From: Entomohabitans teleogrylli
GTDB lineage: Bacteria; Pseudomonadota; Gammaproteobacteria; Enterobacterales; Enterobacteriaceae
Assembly: GCF_001484765.1 (NCBI RefSeq)
Contig: NZ_LLXO01000015.1
Coordinates: 1-64,000 of the forward strand
Direction of reading: 5' to 3'
DNA length: 64,000 bases
The first letter of the stretch is position 1. Each line of letters starts with the position of its first letter. Made by a program: the position numbers and the translations under genes. The notes under the pieces are model-generated. The model saw only the letters and a list, made by a program, of their open reading frames with translations, was not told the origin of the DNA and did not search any database. Positions 1 to 8,461 of the stretch are shown here, in pieces.

Positions 1-715
1 TGTCGGCCAGAGAATAGTCACCGTTCTCAGATTCATTTCACCACCGTCTATCTGATGTAAATCTCAGAAAATAGAGATTGTAATTCCTGCGTCTTTATTT
101 TCAGGGTGTGGGTTTATGTATTTTATATAACATTCGTCTGGGTAGAGATAATCGTTAGTATCGATCGATACCATATGAATGATAGATAATCAATGTTGTT
201 TTTACTATATTGATCGTTTAAACCTATTAATTTAAATTGGTGGTTTTTCTGATTTTTGTTGGGGTGTAGAAATAAATTTACTTTAATATCAATTAATTGC
301 GTTTTGCTTTTTATGATCTATCATTAAAAAAATTAATTGTTTTTAGTGAATTGATTGTCAAATGGCGCAGATATCTATTTTCTCTGTCATGGATAAATTA
401 AGATTGTTCAAGTGGCATTATCTTTTATTTGAGAGCCTATTGATTATCCAGAAAATATTTTTCAGACGTGTCTTTTATTATTTTTCAGATGGCAGGTTAA
501 ATTAATATTCTATTGCATATTTGTTTTAGTCCATGAAATCCACTGTTATTTAAAACATCTTAACCAGTTGGGGAGCTTTTCAACCACTGCATCATTCCTG
601 GCTCTCTGGCAGCAGAGAGTAGGTTCCAGTGTTCATGTTTAAAACTGTGTAAAAAAACGGCCATTTCCGCTCCCGGCGGCTATGGTTATCGGATCGCGAC
701 AATCAGGAGATCGCC
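1..715. other. AT-rich intergenic region upstream of yliI
   Basis: This stretch is clearly more AT-rich than the coding DNA that follows and holds no gene I can support. It has a short hairpin at 602-619 (CTCTCTG, four-base loop, CAGAGAG) without a following T-run. The last 60 bases become GC-richer and carry the AGGAG ribosome binding site (705-709) of yliI. In E. coli the upstream neighbours would be rimO and bssR; neither is visible here. A 47-codon AT-rich frame at 362-505 has no ribosome binding site. Confidence 0.6.
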
Positions 716-1834
716 ATGCCTGCCCGTTTCCCCCGCTGGCTTATTGTGTTGCTGCCGCTCTGGTTTACGTTTGCTGCTAACGCGCAATCGATCAACAGCG
801 AGGTGCTCCAGCAGGGGCTGGACCATCCATGGTCGCTGGCGTTTTTGCCGGAAAATCAGGGAATGCTTATCACACTGCGCGGCGGAGAGCTGCGTCTCTG
901 GCAGGAAGGTAAAGCACTATCCGGGCCGATTAGCGGTGTTCCACAAGTCTGGGCCCGGGGGCAGGGGGGGTTGATGGATGTGGTTCTGGCGCCGGATTTT
1001 GCCAGCAGTCGCCGGGTATGGCTCAGTTTTTCTGAAGCGGGCGCTGACGGCAAGGCCGGAACGGCGGTGGGTTATGGCACGTTAAGTGACGATCGCCGTC
1101 AGTTAACCCGGTTTACCGTCGTTTTCCGCCAACAGCCGAAATTATCCGACGGCAATCACTTTGGCGGACGCATGGCGTTTGATAACCAGGGCTATCTGTA
1201 TATTACGCTCGGGGAAAATAACCGCCGTACCACGGCTCAGGATAACGATAAATTGCAGGGTAAGGTGGTGCGACTCACTGCCCAGGGCAGGGTGCCGGAG
1301 GACAATCCGTTCTACGGTCAGCCGGGAGCGCGCCCGGAAATCTGGACCCTCGGTCACCGAAATCCGCAGGGATTGGCGCTTAACCCATGGACCGGCGAGA
1401 TGTGGCTTAACGAACACGGTCCGCGCGGCGGCGATGAAATTAATGTGCTGGCGCCCGGCAAAAATTATGGCTGGCCGCTGGCGACCCACGGGGTGAATTA
1501 TAGCGGGCTGCCAATTCCCGAAGCGCAGGGGGAGCAGGTTGCCGGCACCGAACCGCCGCGCTATGTCTGGAAAGTCTCTCCGGCCATCAGCGGTATGGCG
1601 TTTTACAACAGCAAACGCTTCCCGGCGTGGCAAAACAAACTGTTTATCGGCGCGCTGAAGGAAAAAGAGGTTATCGCGCTGACGGTGCAGGGCGATCGCG
1701 TTGGCGATGAGCAGCGCCTTCTGGGGGATCTACAGGCGCGGATCCGCGATGTGCGCGTCGGTCCGGACGGTTTTCTCTATCTGCTGACCGATGAGCGCAA
1801 CGGGAAACTGGTGCGGGCCGGCCCGCAACCATAG
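716..1834 (+). CDS. yliI: PQQ-dependent aldose sugar dehydrogenase Asd (YliI)
   Basis: Secreted soluble quinoprotein that oxidises aldose sugars in the periplasm using pyrroloquinoline quinone. The 372-residue product has a signal peptide of about 23 residues (hydrophobic core, then ANA before QS). It shows the six-bladed propeller family signatures GQGGLMDVVLAPDF near residue 84, LGHRNPQGLALNPWTGEMW near 209 and EHGPRGGDEINVL. Length equals the E. coli protein (371 residues). The ATG is preceded by AGGAG six bases upstream. As in E. coli, activity would need external PQQ; no PQQ synthesis genes lie here. It is transcribed convergently with gstB. Confidence 0.93.
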   Translation: MPARFPRWLIVLLPLWFTFAANAQSINSEVLQQGLDHPWSLAFLPENQGMLITLRGGELRLWQEGKALSGPISGVPQVWARGQGGLMDVVLAPDFASSRRVWLSFSEAGADGKAGTAVGYGTLSDDRRQLTRFTVVFRQQPKLSDGNHFGGRMAFDNQGYLYITLGENNRRTTAQDNDKLQGKVVRLTAQGRVPEDNPFYGQPGARPEIWTLGHRNPQGLALNPWTGEMWLNEHGPRGGDEINVLAPGKNYGWPLATHGVNYSGLPIPEAQGEQVAGTEPPRYVWKVSPAISGMAFYNSKRFPAWQNKLFIGALKEKEVIALTVQGDRVGDEQRLLGDLQARIRDVRVGPDGFLYLLTDERNGKLVRAGPQP

Positions 1835-1869
1835 CGCTACTCTGGCCAACTGTGCGGCCAGAGGCCATG

Positions 1870-2496
1870 TCAGCTCAGGGGGATCATTACCGTATCGCGA
1901 AACGCCGGACGTTCGCTGAGTTGCTGGTACCAGCGGCGCAGATGAGGATAGTCTGTCCAGGTAATATCAAGGTTAAGCAGCGCATAAACCGTTGGGCCGA
2001 CGGCAATATCCCCAATGCCGAACTGTGCGCCGGAAAGCCAGCGGTGGTTGGCAAGCTCGGCATCAAGCATCGCCAGCAAGGCGTCGCACTGGCGAATGCT
2101 CTCCTCAATCAAGCGGGCATCGCGCTGTTCTTCCGGGGTGCGCACCAGGCTGATGAATACGCCGCGAAACGGGCCGACCACCGTAGAGGCTACCCAGTCC
2201 ATCCATTTATCCCCCTGCGCCCGCTCGGCTGGCGCTTCCTGCCACAGCGTGCCGGCGCCATAACGGGCGGCGAGATAGCGCACAATGGCGTTTGATTCCC
2301 AGAGAATCAGCTCGCCGGCGTCATCCTTCAGACACGGTACCAGGCCGTTGGGATTCATGGCCAGGTAGTCGGCGTCGTGGGTGATGCCATACTGGCCGCC
2401 GGCCGGAATGTGCTGATAATTCATCGCCAGCTCCTGTAAACACCAGCGGACTTTCTTGACGTTGGTTGAGTTAATTCTGCCCCACACTGTAATCAT
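1870..2496 (-). CDS. gstB: Glutathione S-transferase GstB (YliJ)
   Basis: Cytosolic glutathione S-transferase; E. coli GstB acts on haloacetate-type electrophiles. The product is 208 residues, the E. coli length, when started at MITVWGR. That ATG has GGGAG about eight bases upstream, whereas the longer in-frame start adds 33 residues with no family counterpart. The N-terminal thioredoxin-like domain carries NSTNVKKV at the glutathione site and [10 protein letters not shown] followed by [11 protein letters not shown], the usual beta3-alpha3 signature. The C-terminal helical domain contains [10 protein letters not shown]. It is transcribed toward yliI and divergently from dacC. Confidence 0.92.
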   Translation of the reverse strand: MITVWGRINSTNVKKVRWCLQELAMNYQHIPAGGQYGITHDADYLAMNPNGLVPCLKDDAGELILWESNAIVRYLAARYGAGTLWQEAPAERAQGDKWMDWVASTVVGPFRGVFISLVRTPEEQRDARLIEESIRQCDALLAMLDAELANHRWLSGAQFGIGDIAVGPTVYALLNLDITWTDYPHLRRWYQQLSERPAFRDTVMIPLS

Positions 2497-2763
2497 GTTG
2501 ACTCCCGGGTAATAACGATGGCTTCGCAAAGTTATATACCCGATCCGCGTAGCTGGCGAGAAAAGCTGAAAAAGTAATACCTTAACCAGGGGCAAAAAAA
2601 ACCGCGACAGGGCGGCATGGCGCGTGGATATCGCATAAACTTAAAAAACTTTACCAACGTCAGGTTTCTTTAAGTGGCTGAGCACGTTAGTTTACTGACT
2701 GTTTGTCGCAGGCTGGCATTGGCTGGTGTGCTGATTGTTAGAAAGGATACTCGGGTGGCATTT

Positions 2764-3966
2764 ATGAAAAGTATAAGTTTTACTTTATGGCGCAGTTGGG
2801 TTGCCGGGACAACATTACTGCTGGCGACTGCGCCGCTGGTTCATGCTGAAGAGGCGCCGGGCACGCCTCAGGTTGACGCAAAAGCCTGGATTCTGATGGA
2901 TTACAGCAGCGGTAAAGTGTTGGCGGAGGGGAGCGCCGACGAAAAGCTGGATCCGGCCAGTCTGACCAAACTAATGACCAGTTACGTGGTGGGCCAGGCG
3001 CTGAAAGCGGGCAAAATTCAGCTGACCGATATGGTGACGGTGGGCAAAGACGCCTGGGCGACGGGGAACCCTGAACTGCGCGGCTCTTCCGTGATGTTCC
3101 TCAAGCCAGGCGATCGGGTATCGGTGGAGGACCTCAATAAAGGCATTATTATTCAGTCCGGTAATGACGCCTGTATCGCGCTGGCGGATTATGTCGCCGG
3201 TAGCCAGGATGCCTTTATCAATCTGATGAATGGCTATGTGCAAAAGCTTGGCCTGCAGAATACCCAGTTCCGAACCGTTCACGGCCTTGACGCTCAGGGG
3301 CAATTCAGTACCGCCCGGGATATGGCGCTGCTGACTAAAGCGATGATTCACGATGTGCCGGATGAATACGCGGTTCATAAAGAAAAAGAGTTCACCTTTA
3401 ACAAAATCCGCCAGCCGAATCGCAACCGCCTGCTGTGGAGCAGCAGCCTGAATGTCGATGGCGCGAAAACCGGCACCACCGCCGGCGCCGGGTATAACCT
3501 TGTCGCCTCTGCGACCCAGGGCGATATGCGCCTGATTTCGGTGGTGCTGGGGGCGAAGACCGACGGTATTCGCTTCCGGGAGTCGGAAAAGCTGTTGACC
3601 TGGGGATTCCGTTTCTTTGAAACCGTGACGCCGATTAAACCAGATGCCACCTTTGTATCTCAGCGGGTATGGTTTGGCGATGCCAGTGAAGCGAAACTCG
3701 GCGCCGGGGAGCAGGGGTCGATCACCATTCCGCGCGGCCAGCTTAAAAATCTCAAGGCCAGCTATACCCTGAACGATCCGCAGCTTACCGCCCCGCTGAC
3801 CAGGGGCCAGGTAGTGGGAACTATCGACTTCCAGCTTAATGGCAAATCCATTGAACAGCGTCCGCTGATCGTGATGGAAGCGGTGCCTGAAGGCGGTTTC
3901 TTCAGCCGCATGGTGGATTTTGTGCTGATGAAACTGCACCAGTGGTTTGGCGGCTGGTTCTCCTGA
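2764..3966 (+). CDS. dacC: D-alanyl-D-alanine carboxypeptidase DacC (PBP6)
   Basis: Low-molecular-weight penicillin-binding protein that trims the terminal D-Ala from peptidoglycan pentapeptides in the periplasm. From this ATG the product is 400 residues, as in E. coli. It has a signal peptide ending near VHA-EE at residue 28, the catalytic SLTK motif (Ser66, Lys69), SGN in the second motif, and KTGTTAG in the third. The C-terminus ([16 protein letters not shown]) is the amphipathic helix that holds DacA/DacC to the inner membrane. An in-frame GTG at 2755 has better spacing from AGGA (2744-2747), so translation may begin three codons earlier. Confidence 0.95.
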   Translation: MKSISFTLWRSWVAGTTLLLATAPLVHAEEAPGTPQVDAKAWILMDYSSGKVLAEGSADEKLDPASLTKLMTSYVVGQALKAGKIQLTDMVTVGKDAWATGNPELRGSSVMFLKPGDRVSVEDLNKGIIIQSGNDACIALADYVAGSQDAFINLMNGYVQKLGLQNTQFRTVHGLDAQGQFSTARDMALLTKAMIHDVPDEYAVHKEKEFTFNKIRQPNRNRLLWSSSLNVDGAKTGTTAGAGYNLVASATQGDMRLISVVLGAKTDGIRFRESEKLLTWGFRFFETVTPIKPDATFVSQRVWFGDASEAKLGAGEQGSITIPRGQLKNLKASYTLNDPQLTAPLTRGQVVGTIDFQLNGKSIEQRPLIVMEAVPEGGFFSRMVDFVLMKLHQWFGGWFS

Positions 3967-3997
3967 TGATGCTTCCGGGCTTCCCGGCCGGGGGGCC

Positions 3998-4762
3998 CTA
4001 CCAGCGCAGTGCGATACCCTGCTGGCGGGCGAAAACGATAATATCGTCCTCCGGCGTCGCGTCGCTGATGATGGTATCGAACTGATTCAACGGCCCCATA
4101 CAGGCGGCCTTCACGTTACCAAACTTACTGTTATCCACCACCAGAACACGACGCTGCGCCATGCGCAGCGCCCAGTGTTTGACCGGTAGTTCGTCGAGGT
4201 TAAAACAGGTGGCGCCGTGGTGGGGATGGACGCCGGCGGCGGAAAAGAAGGCAATATCCGGGCACAGATTGCTCAGGGTGTCCTGAAAGTTAAGGGGACG
4301 GAAAATACCGTTGCTGGCGCAAAACTCCCCGCCGCACAGAATCACCCGGCAATGAGGCTTTTCCTGTAGGGCAAGAAAGGTATTCAGGGAGTAACACACG
4401 CCGGTAAATGGCAAGGCGTCGTCCAGCGCTTCGATAATAAAAGGCGTGGTGGTGCCGCAATCAAAAAACAGCGTCTGGTGCGGATCGACCAGCGTTGCCG
4501 CCAGTCGGGCCGCGGCGCGTTTTTCGACGACGTGACGGGTTTTCTGATCGCTGAGCAGGTAATGGCTGACGGCGCTGCCGCGCGGTTCCAGCACCACATA
4601 ACCGCCAAGCAATACCAGCGGGGAGGCTTCGGCGGTGAGATCGCGGCGGATGGTCATTTCCGAGACCCCCAGCAGGGTCGCCGCGTCTTTAAGATGGATC
4701 TTGTCGCTCTGTCTCAGTGCCTGCATCAGGCGATTAATACGCTCTTCACGCCGCGTTTCCAT
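3998..4762 (-). CDS. deoR: Transcriptional repressor DeoR
   Basis: Repressor of nucleoside catabolism genes (deoCABD, nupG, tsx in E. coli), induced by deoxyribose-5-phosphate. The 254-residue product starts with the DeoR-family helix-turn-helix (IHLKDAATLLGVSEMTIRRDL, residues about 22-42, here split across two helices). The sugar-phosphate sensor domain follows, with DCGTTTPFIIEAL and VDNSKFGNVKA. It sits between dacC (convergent) and the ybjG terminator, as in E. coli. The deo operon itself is not in this window. Confidence 0.94.
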   Translation of the reverse strand: METRREERINRLMQALRQSDKIHLKDAATLLGVSEMTIRRDLTAEASPLVLLGGYVVLEPRGSAVSHYLLSDQKTRHVVEKRAAARLAATLVDPHQTLFFDCGTTTPFIIEALDDALPFTGVCYSLNTFLALQEKPHCRVILCGGEFCASNGIFRPLNFQDTLSNLCPDIAFFSAAGVHPHHGATCFNLDELPVKHWALRMAQRRVLVVDNSKFGNVKAACMGPLNQFDTIISDATPEDDIIVFARQQGIALRW

Positions 4763-4773
4763 AGCTCTCCCGA

Positions 4774-4804
4774 TATAAAAAACCCGGTATTGATGATACC
4801 GGGT
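4774..4804 (-). terminator. Rho-independent terminator of ybjG
   Basis: A perfect 9-bp stem (ACCCGGTAT / ATACCGGGT, 4782-4804) with a five-base loop is followed on the minus strand by TTTTTTATAT. It lies between the ybjG stop and the deoR start, so it ends the PAP2-ybjG transcript before deoR. Confidence 0.85.
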
Positions 4805-4856
4805 GGTGAATTTTACCTGTCAGCGCGACCGGAGTCACCAGGCGCTGTGATGATAG

Positions 4857-5465
4857 CTACTCGCGCACCCAGCCTTTGCGAATCGGCAGTGCAAAGAACA
4901 GGCGATACAGTTGTTGCAGACGCGCCGCGAGACGATTGCCCCACAGGTTCCAGGCGATCTGCGCCATCATGCAGCCGCACAGCGCCGTCAGCAGCGCGCC
5001 GACCATATCCAGCGGCCAGTGTACGCCGAGATAAACCCGCGACCAGGCAATAGCCGCCGCGACCATCAGCATTACCGCGCCGGACCATAGCCGATGCCAG
5101 AACAAAAACGCCAGCGCAAAGGTAAAACTGACGGTACCGTGATCGCTGGGGAATGAGTTGTCCGGCGCATGATGCAGGAAGTTATAGCCCAGGCCAACAA
5201 CAAAAGGACGGTCGTGGGGGGCCAGCAAGCCCATGGCCCAGGAGATGGCCAGGCTGCACAGTAGCGCCAGCGCGGTTTTCACTGCTAGATGACGCTGGGC
5301 CTGCACCTGGCGACGCGGCCCCCAAAGCCACAGGATAGTAATCAATAGCGGCATCACAAATATCAGATCCCGGGCAATAAACTGCGCCAGATCGATGGCC
5401 CAGTCCGCAGACTGCGGCGTGGCGTTAATAAGCAGAAACCAACTGTGATTGAGCGCCTGTAACAT
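4857..5465 (-). CDS. ybjG: Undecaprenyl-diphosphate phosphatase YbjG
   Basis: Inner-membrane PAP2 phosphatase that converts undecaprenyl pyrophosphate to the monophosphate, recycling the lipid carrier for peptidoglycan and O-antigen. The 202-residue product has several hydrophobic segments. It shows the PAP2 signatures HDRPF (motif 1), FPSDHGTVSFTFA (motif 2) and SRVYLGVHWPLDM (motif 3, R-x5-H-x3-D), and ends in the conserved tail ALPIRKGWVRE. Its start is four bases downstream of the stop of another PAP2 gene, so the two are almost certainly cotranscribed. Confidence 0.93.
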   Translation of the reverse strand: MLQALNHSWFLLINATPQSADWAIDLAQFIARDLIFVMPLLITILWLWGPRRQVQAQRHLAVKTALALLCSLAISWAMGLLAPHDRPFVVGLGYNFLHHAPDNSFPSDHGTVSFTFALAFLFWHRLWSGAVMLMVAAAIAWSRVYLGVHWPLDMVGALLTALCGCMMAQIAWNLWGNRLAARLQQLYRLFFALPIRKGWVRE

Positions 5466-5469
5466 ACAA

Positions 5470-6201
5470 TTAATGATCCTTTACCAGCCATGTTGTGGCG
5501 ATGCCATACATCGCCACCTGAGAAAACCATACCCACCAACCTGCCCACAGGTTGTGGCTTAAAAAATGCGCGCCGCGTACCACCTGACCAAACCCCATCA
5601 ACATCCCCAGCGCAATACCGCCGGCGAAAAAGCTCCACGCCAGCCGCCGACGTTCGCGCCAGAAGGCAAAAAAGCCCGCCATGACGATAAATCCGCTGGA
5701 GGCATGGCCGCCGGGGAAGCAGCGCCCGGGGCCGCTATTGGCCGGAACCGCATCGAACAGCGGATAAGAGAGCGCTTTACCGCCATATTCCAGCAGATCC
5801 CAGGGGCAGGAGTGGTGGCTGGTGGCTTTCAGTATTCCGACCGCCAGCGCGCCAGTCCCCATCAGCAGTGCGACGGCGACCAGCCGCGGCTGGCGCCGGA
5901 CCAGACCGTACAGCAGTGCGACAGCGCCGGTGGCGATCACCAGGTCCTTTAATAACCGGTGATTCAGCAGATCCAGCCAGCGGTTATGCTGTAGCGGAAA
6001 GCTGTGGCTGGCGGCGTCATACCAGAAATCGCAGATTAGCCGGTCCAGTCCTTCATAGCGCGACAGGGCGGTAAACAACAATCCGGTTACCAGTAATCCG
6101 GCGAACTGGTAAACGTAGAAGCGAACCGGCAATCGGTAAAGTGCTTTCGTCCGAATTTGTCCATATTCAGATAAAGAAAGCGATTTTTCAGGTGAAAGCA
6201 T
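5470..6201 (-). CDS. Membrane-associated PAP2-family phosphatase, substrate unknown
   Basis: A 243-residue multi-spanning membrane protein of the PAP2 superfamily, absent from this position in E. coli K-12. Motif 1 reads KATSHHSCPWDL (Cys where the usual KX6RP has Arg). Motif 2 is CFPGGHASSGF (PGGH instead of PSGH). Motif 3 is RGAHFLSHNLW, with its His in a GAH context. These variants look like a distinct phosphatase subfamily rather than decay, since the putative catalytic His residues are kept. A role on lipid pyrophosphates or lipid A phosphates is inference from the fold and from its tight coupling to ybjG, four bases downstream. Confidence 0.8.
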   Translation of the reverse strand: MLSPEKSLSLSEYGQIRTKALYRLPVRFYVYQFAGLLVTGLLFTALSRYEGLDRLICDFWYDAASHSFPLQHNRWLDLLNHRLLKDLVIATGAVALLYGLVRRQPRLVAVALLMGTGALAVGILKATSHHSCPWDLLEYGGKALSYPLFDAVPANSGPGRCFPGGHASSGFIVMAGFFAFWRERRRLAWSFFAGGIALGMLMGFGQVVRGAHFLSHNLWAGWWVWFSQVAMYGIATTWLVKDH

Positions 6202-6254
6202 AGTGACAACATTTTATCCGGGGAGATATCCGCTATAGCCTAAGCCGCTGAAAT

Positions 6255-6271
6255 TAAGAAAACCTTAAACG
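6255..6271 (-). promoter_or_regulatory. Candidate PhoP box upstream of the PAP2-ybjG pair
   Basis: On the minus strand CGTTTA and TTCTTA are separated by five bases, resembling the PhoP direct repeat (TGTTTA, five bases, TGTTTA) with 5/6 and 4/6 matches. It lies 54 bases before the start codon, and TAGGCT 12 bases downstream could serve as a -10. I recall E. coli ybjG being assigned to the PhoP regulon; the site here is inference from pattern only. Confidence 0.35.
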
Positions 6272-6372
6272 AAGCGCGAATAGCCGGACGCCGGCGGCGC
6301 ACCGAGAAAAGGCTGTCTCTTTCGCGAGGATTTCATTACACTCTGGCGGTTTTTTTCCTCCGTGAGTTTCTG

Positions 6373-7605
6373 ATGCCAAATCCTTCTTCATCCGCTAAGC
6401 GGCTCGGACGCCGGGCGCTGCTGTTTCCGTTGTGCCTGGTGCTGTATGAGTTTTCCACCTATATCGGCAATGACATGATCCAGCCGGGTATGCTCACAGT
6501 CGTGGAGCAGTTCAACGCCGGTGAAGCCTGGGTTTCCGCGTCAATGACGGCTTATATGGCCGGGGGCATGTTTCTGCTCTGGCTGCTCGGACCGTTGTCA
6601 GACAGGATAGGGCGGCGTCCGGTGATGCTGACCGGGGTGGTGTGGTTTATCGTCACCTGTCTGGCGACATTTCTGGTACAAAATATTGAGCAGTTCACTG
6701 CGCTGCGTTTCCTGCAGGGGATCAGCCTGTGTTTTATCGGCGCAGTCGGCTATGCGGCGATCCAGGAGTCCTTTGAAGAGGCGGTGTGTATCAAGATTAC
6801 CGCGCTGATGGCGAATGTCGCGCTGATTGCACCGCTGCTCGGGCCGCTGGTGGGCGCGGCGTGGATCCATATGGCGCCCTGGGAATGGATGTTTGTACTG
6901 TTTGCCGCGCTTGCCGTGATTGCGCTGCTCGGGCTGCTGCGGGCGATGCCGGAAACCGCCACCCGGCTGGGCGAACCGCTATCCCTGAAACAACTGGGCC
7001 GCGATTATGCGCTGGTGATAAAAAACCGCCGCTTTGTGGCCGGCGCGCTGGCTACCGGATTTGTCAGTCTGCCGCTACTGGCCTGGATAGCCCAGTCGCC
7101 GGTGATCATTATTAGCGGTGAGCAGTTGACCAGTTATGAGTACGGCATGTTGCAGGTACCGGTTTTTGGCGCGCTGATTCTTGGTAATCTGGCGCTGGCG
7201 CGTATGACCTCGCGCCACACGGTGCGGGCGCTGATTATCTTTGGCGGCTGGCCTATCGTCGCTGGTCTGCTGTTGGCGGCGCTGGCGACCCTCTTTTCCG
7301 CTCACGCCTATTTATGGATGACGGCCGGGCTGAGTATTTACGCTTTCGGGATCGGGCTGGCTAACGCCGGTCTGGTGCGCCTGACGCTGTTTGCCAGCGA
7401 CATGAGTAAAGGGACGGTCTCTTCCGCAATGGGGATGCTACAGATGTTGATTTTCACCGCTGGTATTGAGATCAGCAAGTCGGTATGGATGACGGCGGGC
7501 AACGGCGGTTTTAGCCTGTTCAACTTCGCCAGCGGCGCTATCTGGCTGGGACTGATGGTTTACTTCCTGAAAGATCGGCGCGTGGGCGGCGGCCTGCAGC
7601 CCTGA
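6373..7605 (+). CDS. mdfA: Multidrug efflux MFS transporter MdfA (Cmr)
   Basis: Proton-coupled inner-membrane exporter of chloramphenicol, lipophilic cations and other drugs; it also confers alkali tolerance in E. coli. The 410-residue product has twelve hydrophobic segments. Residues known to matter in E. coli MdfA are at identical positions: Glu26 and Asp34 in helix 1 ([16 protein letters not shown]) and Arg112 (ALRFLQG). The MFS motif A reads [14 protein letters not shown] after helix 2. The ribosome binding site is weak (CCTCCGTGAG region). The stop codon lies in the loop of a 10-bp hairpin, and the gene converges with ybjI. Confidence 0.95.
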   Translation: MPNPSSSAKRLGRRALLFPLCLVLYEFSTYIGNDMIQPGMLTVVEQFNAGEAWVSASMTAYMAGGMFLLWLLGPLSDRIGRRPVMLTGVVWFIVTCLATFLVQNIEQFTALRFLQGISLCFIGAVGYAAIQESFEEAVCIKITALMANVALIAPLLGPLVGAAWIHMAPWEWMFVLFAALAVIALLGLLRAMPETATRLGEPLSLKQLGRDYALVIKNRRFVAGALATGFVSLPLLAWIAQSPVIIISGEQLTSYEYGMLQVPVFGALILGNLALARMTSRHTVRALIIFGGWPIVAGLLLAALATLFSAHAYLWMTAGLSIYAFGIGLANAGLVRLTLFASDMSKGTVSSAMGMLQMLIFTAGIEISKSVWMTAGNGGFSLFNFASGAIWLGLMVYFLKDRRVGGGLQP

Positions 7606-7617
7606 TCGGCTGCAGGC
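7592..7617. other. 10-bp perfect hairpin spanning the mdfA stop codon
   Basis: GCCTGCAGCC (7592-7601) and GGCTGCAGGC (7608-7617) flank a six-base loop containing the mdfA TGA. Neither strand has a T-run after the stem, so this is not a standard intrinsic terminator. It lies between the convergent mdfA and ybjI and could protect 3' ends or act in Rho-dependent termination. Confidence 0.6.
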
Positions 7618-7623
7618 ACGCTG

Positions 7624-8439
7624 TCAGTCATTAAAGGGCGCCTGGCCGACAAGTAATTTATCGATGATTTCCAGGACTCCCTGCTCATTGTTATGCGGCG
7701 CCCGGTAACGGGCGGCGGCCTTTGCCGCTTCGGCCGCATTGGCCATGGCAAAGCTATAGCGCGACTGGCGCAGCATTTCCAGGTCATTGCCGCTGTCGCC
7801 GAAAGCCATCACTTCGCTGTCGTCAATCCCCCAGCGATCCTGCAGAATGCGCAGGCCGTTAGCCTTGTGGATGCCGGGAATAATCAAATCGATGGAGCCA
7901 TGGCCGCTGGAGACCGGTACCAGTAGCCCGTCCAGCGCGGCGTTGAGCCGGGCGAGAGTTTCCGGCTGGTGGCGATGCGGGACGTTGAGACCAAATTTAA
8001 AGAAGATATCCTCCAGTCCGTCTAACTCGTCCACCACTTGCAGGCGGTGATAGTACATCGCCACCATCTCTTTAACTTCATCGCTGTAATGGCTGAGGGT
8101 CCAGGCCTGTTTTTTACCGCAGGCGATGACTTCGATTTCCGGAAAGGCTTTCAGGCGCTCAACCACAGCGGCATAGTCCGCGGCGCTGATTTCGCCATTA
8201 AACAGATCTTCTCCTTCGCTGACCACCCATCCGCCGTTTTCCGCGACAAAGGAGATCTCATCGGCGATTTCCGGGAAGAAAGAGATAAGCTGGTAATACT
8301 GGTTGCCGCTAGCCACCACAAAGCGGATGCCCTGCTCCTTTAGCTGCCGGTACTGCTCAAGAAAGCGCGGCCGGTTATAGGTTTTGCGATCGTCAAGAAA
8401 AGTGCCATCCATGTCGACGGCGATCATTTTTACAGCCAT
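7624..8439 (-). CDS. ybjI: HAD-superfamily Cof-type phosphatase YbjI (FMN/sugar phosphatase)
   Basis: Cytosolic HAD phosphatase; the E. coli enzyme dephosphorylates FMN and sugar phosphates in vitro. Started at MAVKMIAVDMDGT the product has 271 residues, as in E. coli, with GGAGCG before the ATG. The longer in-frame start adds 28 residues that overlap the end of ybjJ. HAD motif 1 is DMDGTFLDD (nucleophile Asp near residue 9), motif 2 is VVASGNQYYQL, and motif 4 is MAFGDSGNDLEML. The start is 22 bases after the ybjJ stop, so it is probably the second gene of a ybjJ-ybjI operon. Confidence 0.92.
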   Translation of the reverse strand: MAVKMIAVDMDGTFLDDRKTYNRPRFLEQYRQLKEQGIRFVVASGNQYYQLISFFPEIADEISFVAENGGWVVSEGEDLFNGEISAADYAAVVERLKAFPEIEVIACGKKQAWTLSHYSDEVKEMVAMYYHRLQVVDELDGLEDIFFKFGLNVPHRHQPETLARLNAALDGLLVPVSSGHGSIDLIIPGIHKANGLRILQDRWGIDDSEVMAFGDSGNDLEMLRQSRYSFAMANAAEAAKAAARYRAPHNNEQGVLEIIDKLLVGQAPFND

Positions 8440-8461
8440 GGTGCGCGCTCCGTTTGCTGAA

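Noticed and set aside
1-36. Possible minus-strand gene start (MNLRTVTILWPT) running off the window edge
   Set aside because: Only twelve codons are visible and the upstream GGTGGTGA is a weak signal; cannot be supported without more sequence.
362-505. 47-codon AT-rich open frame starting MAQISIFSVMDKLRLF
   Set aside because: No ribosome binding site, no recognisable family, and base composition like the surrounding non-coding DNA.
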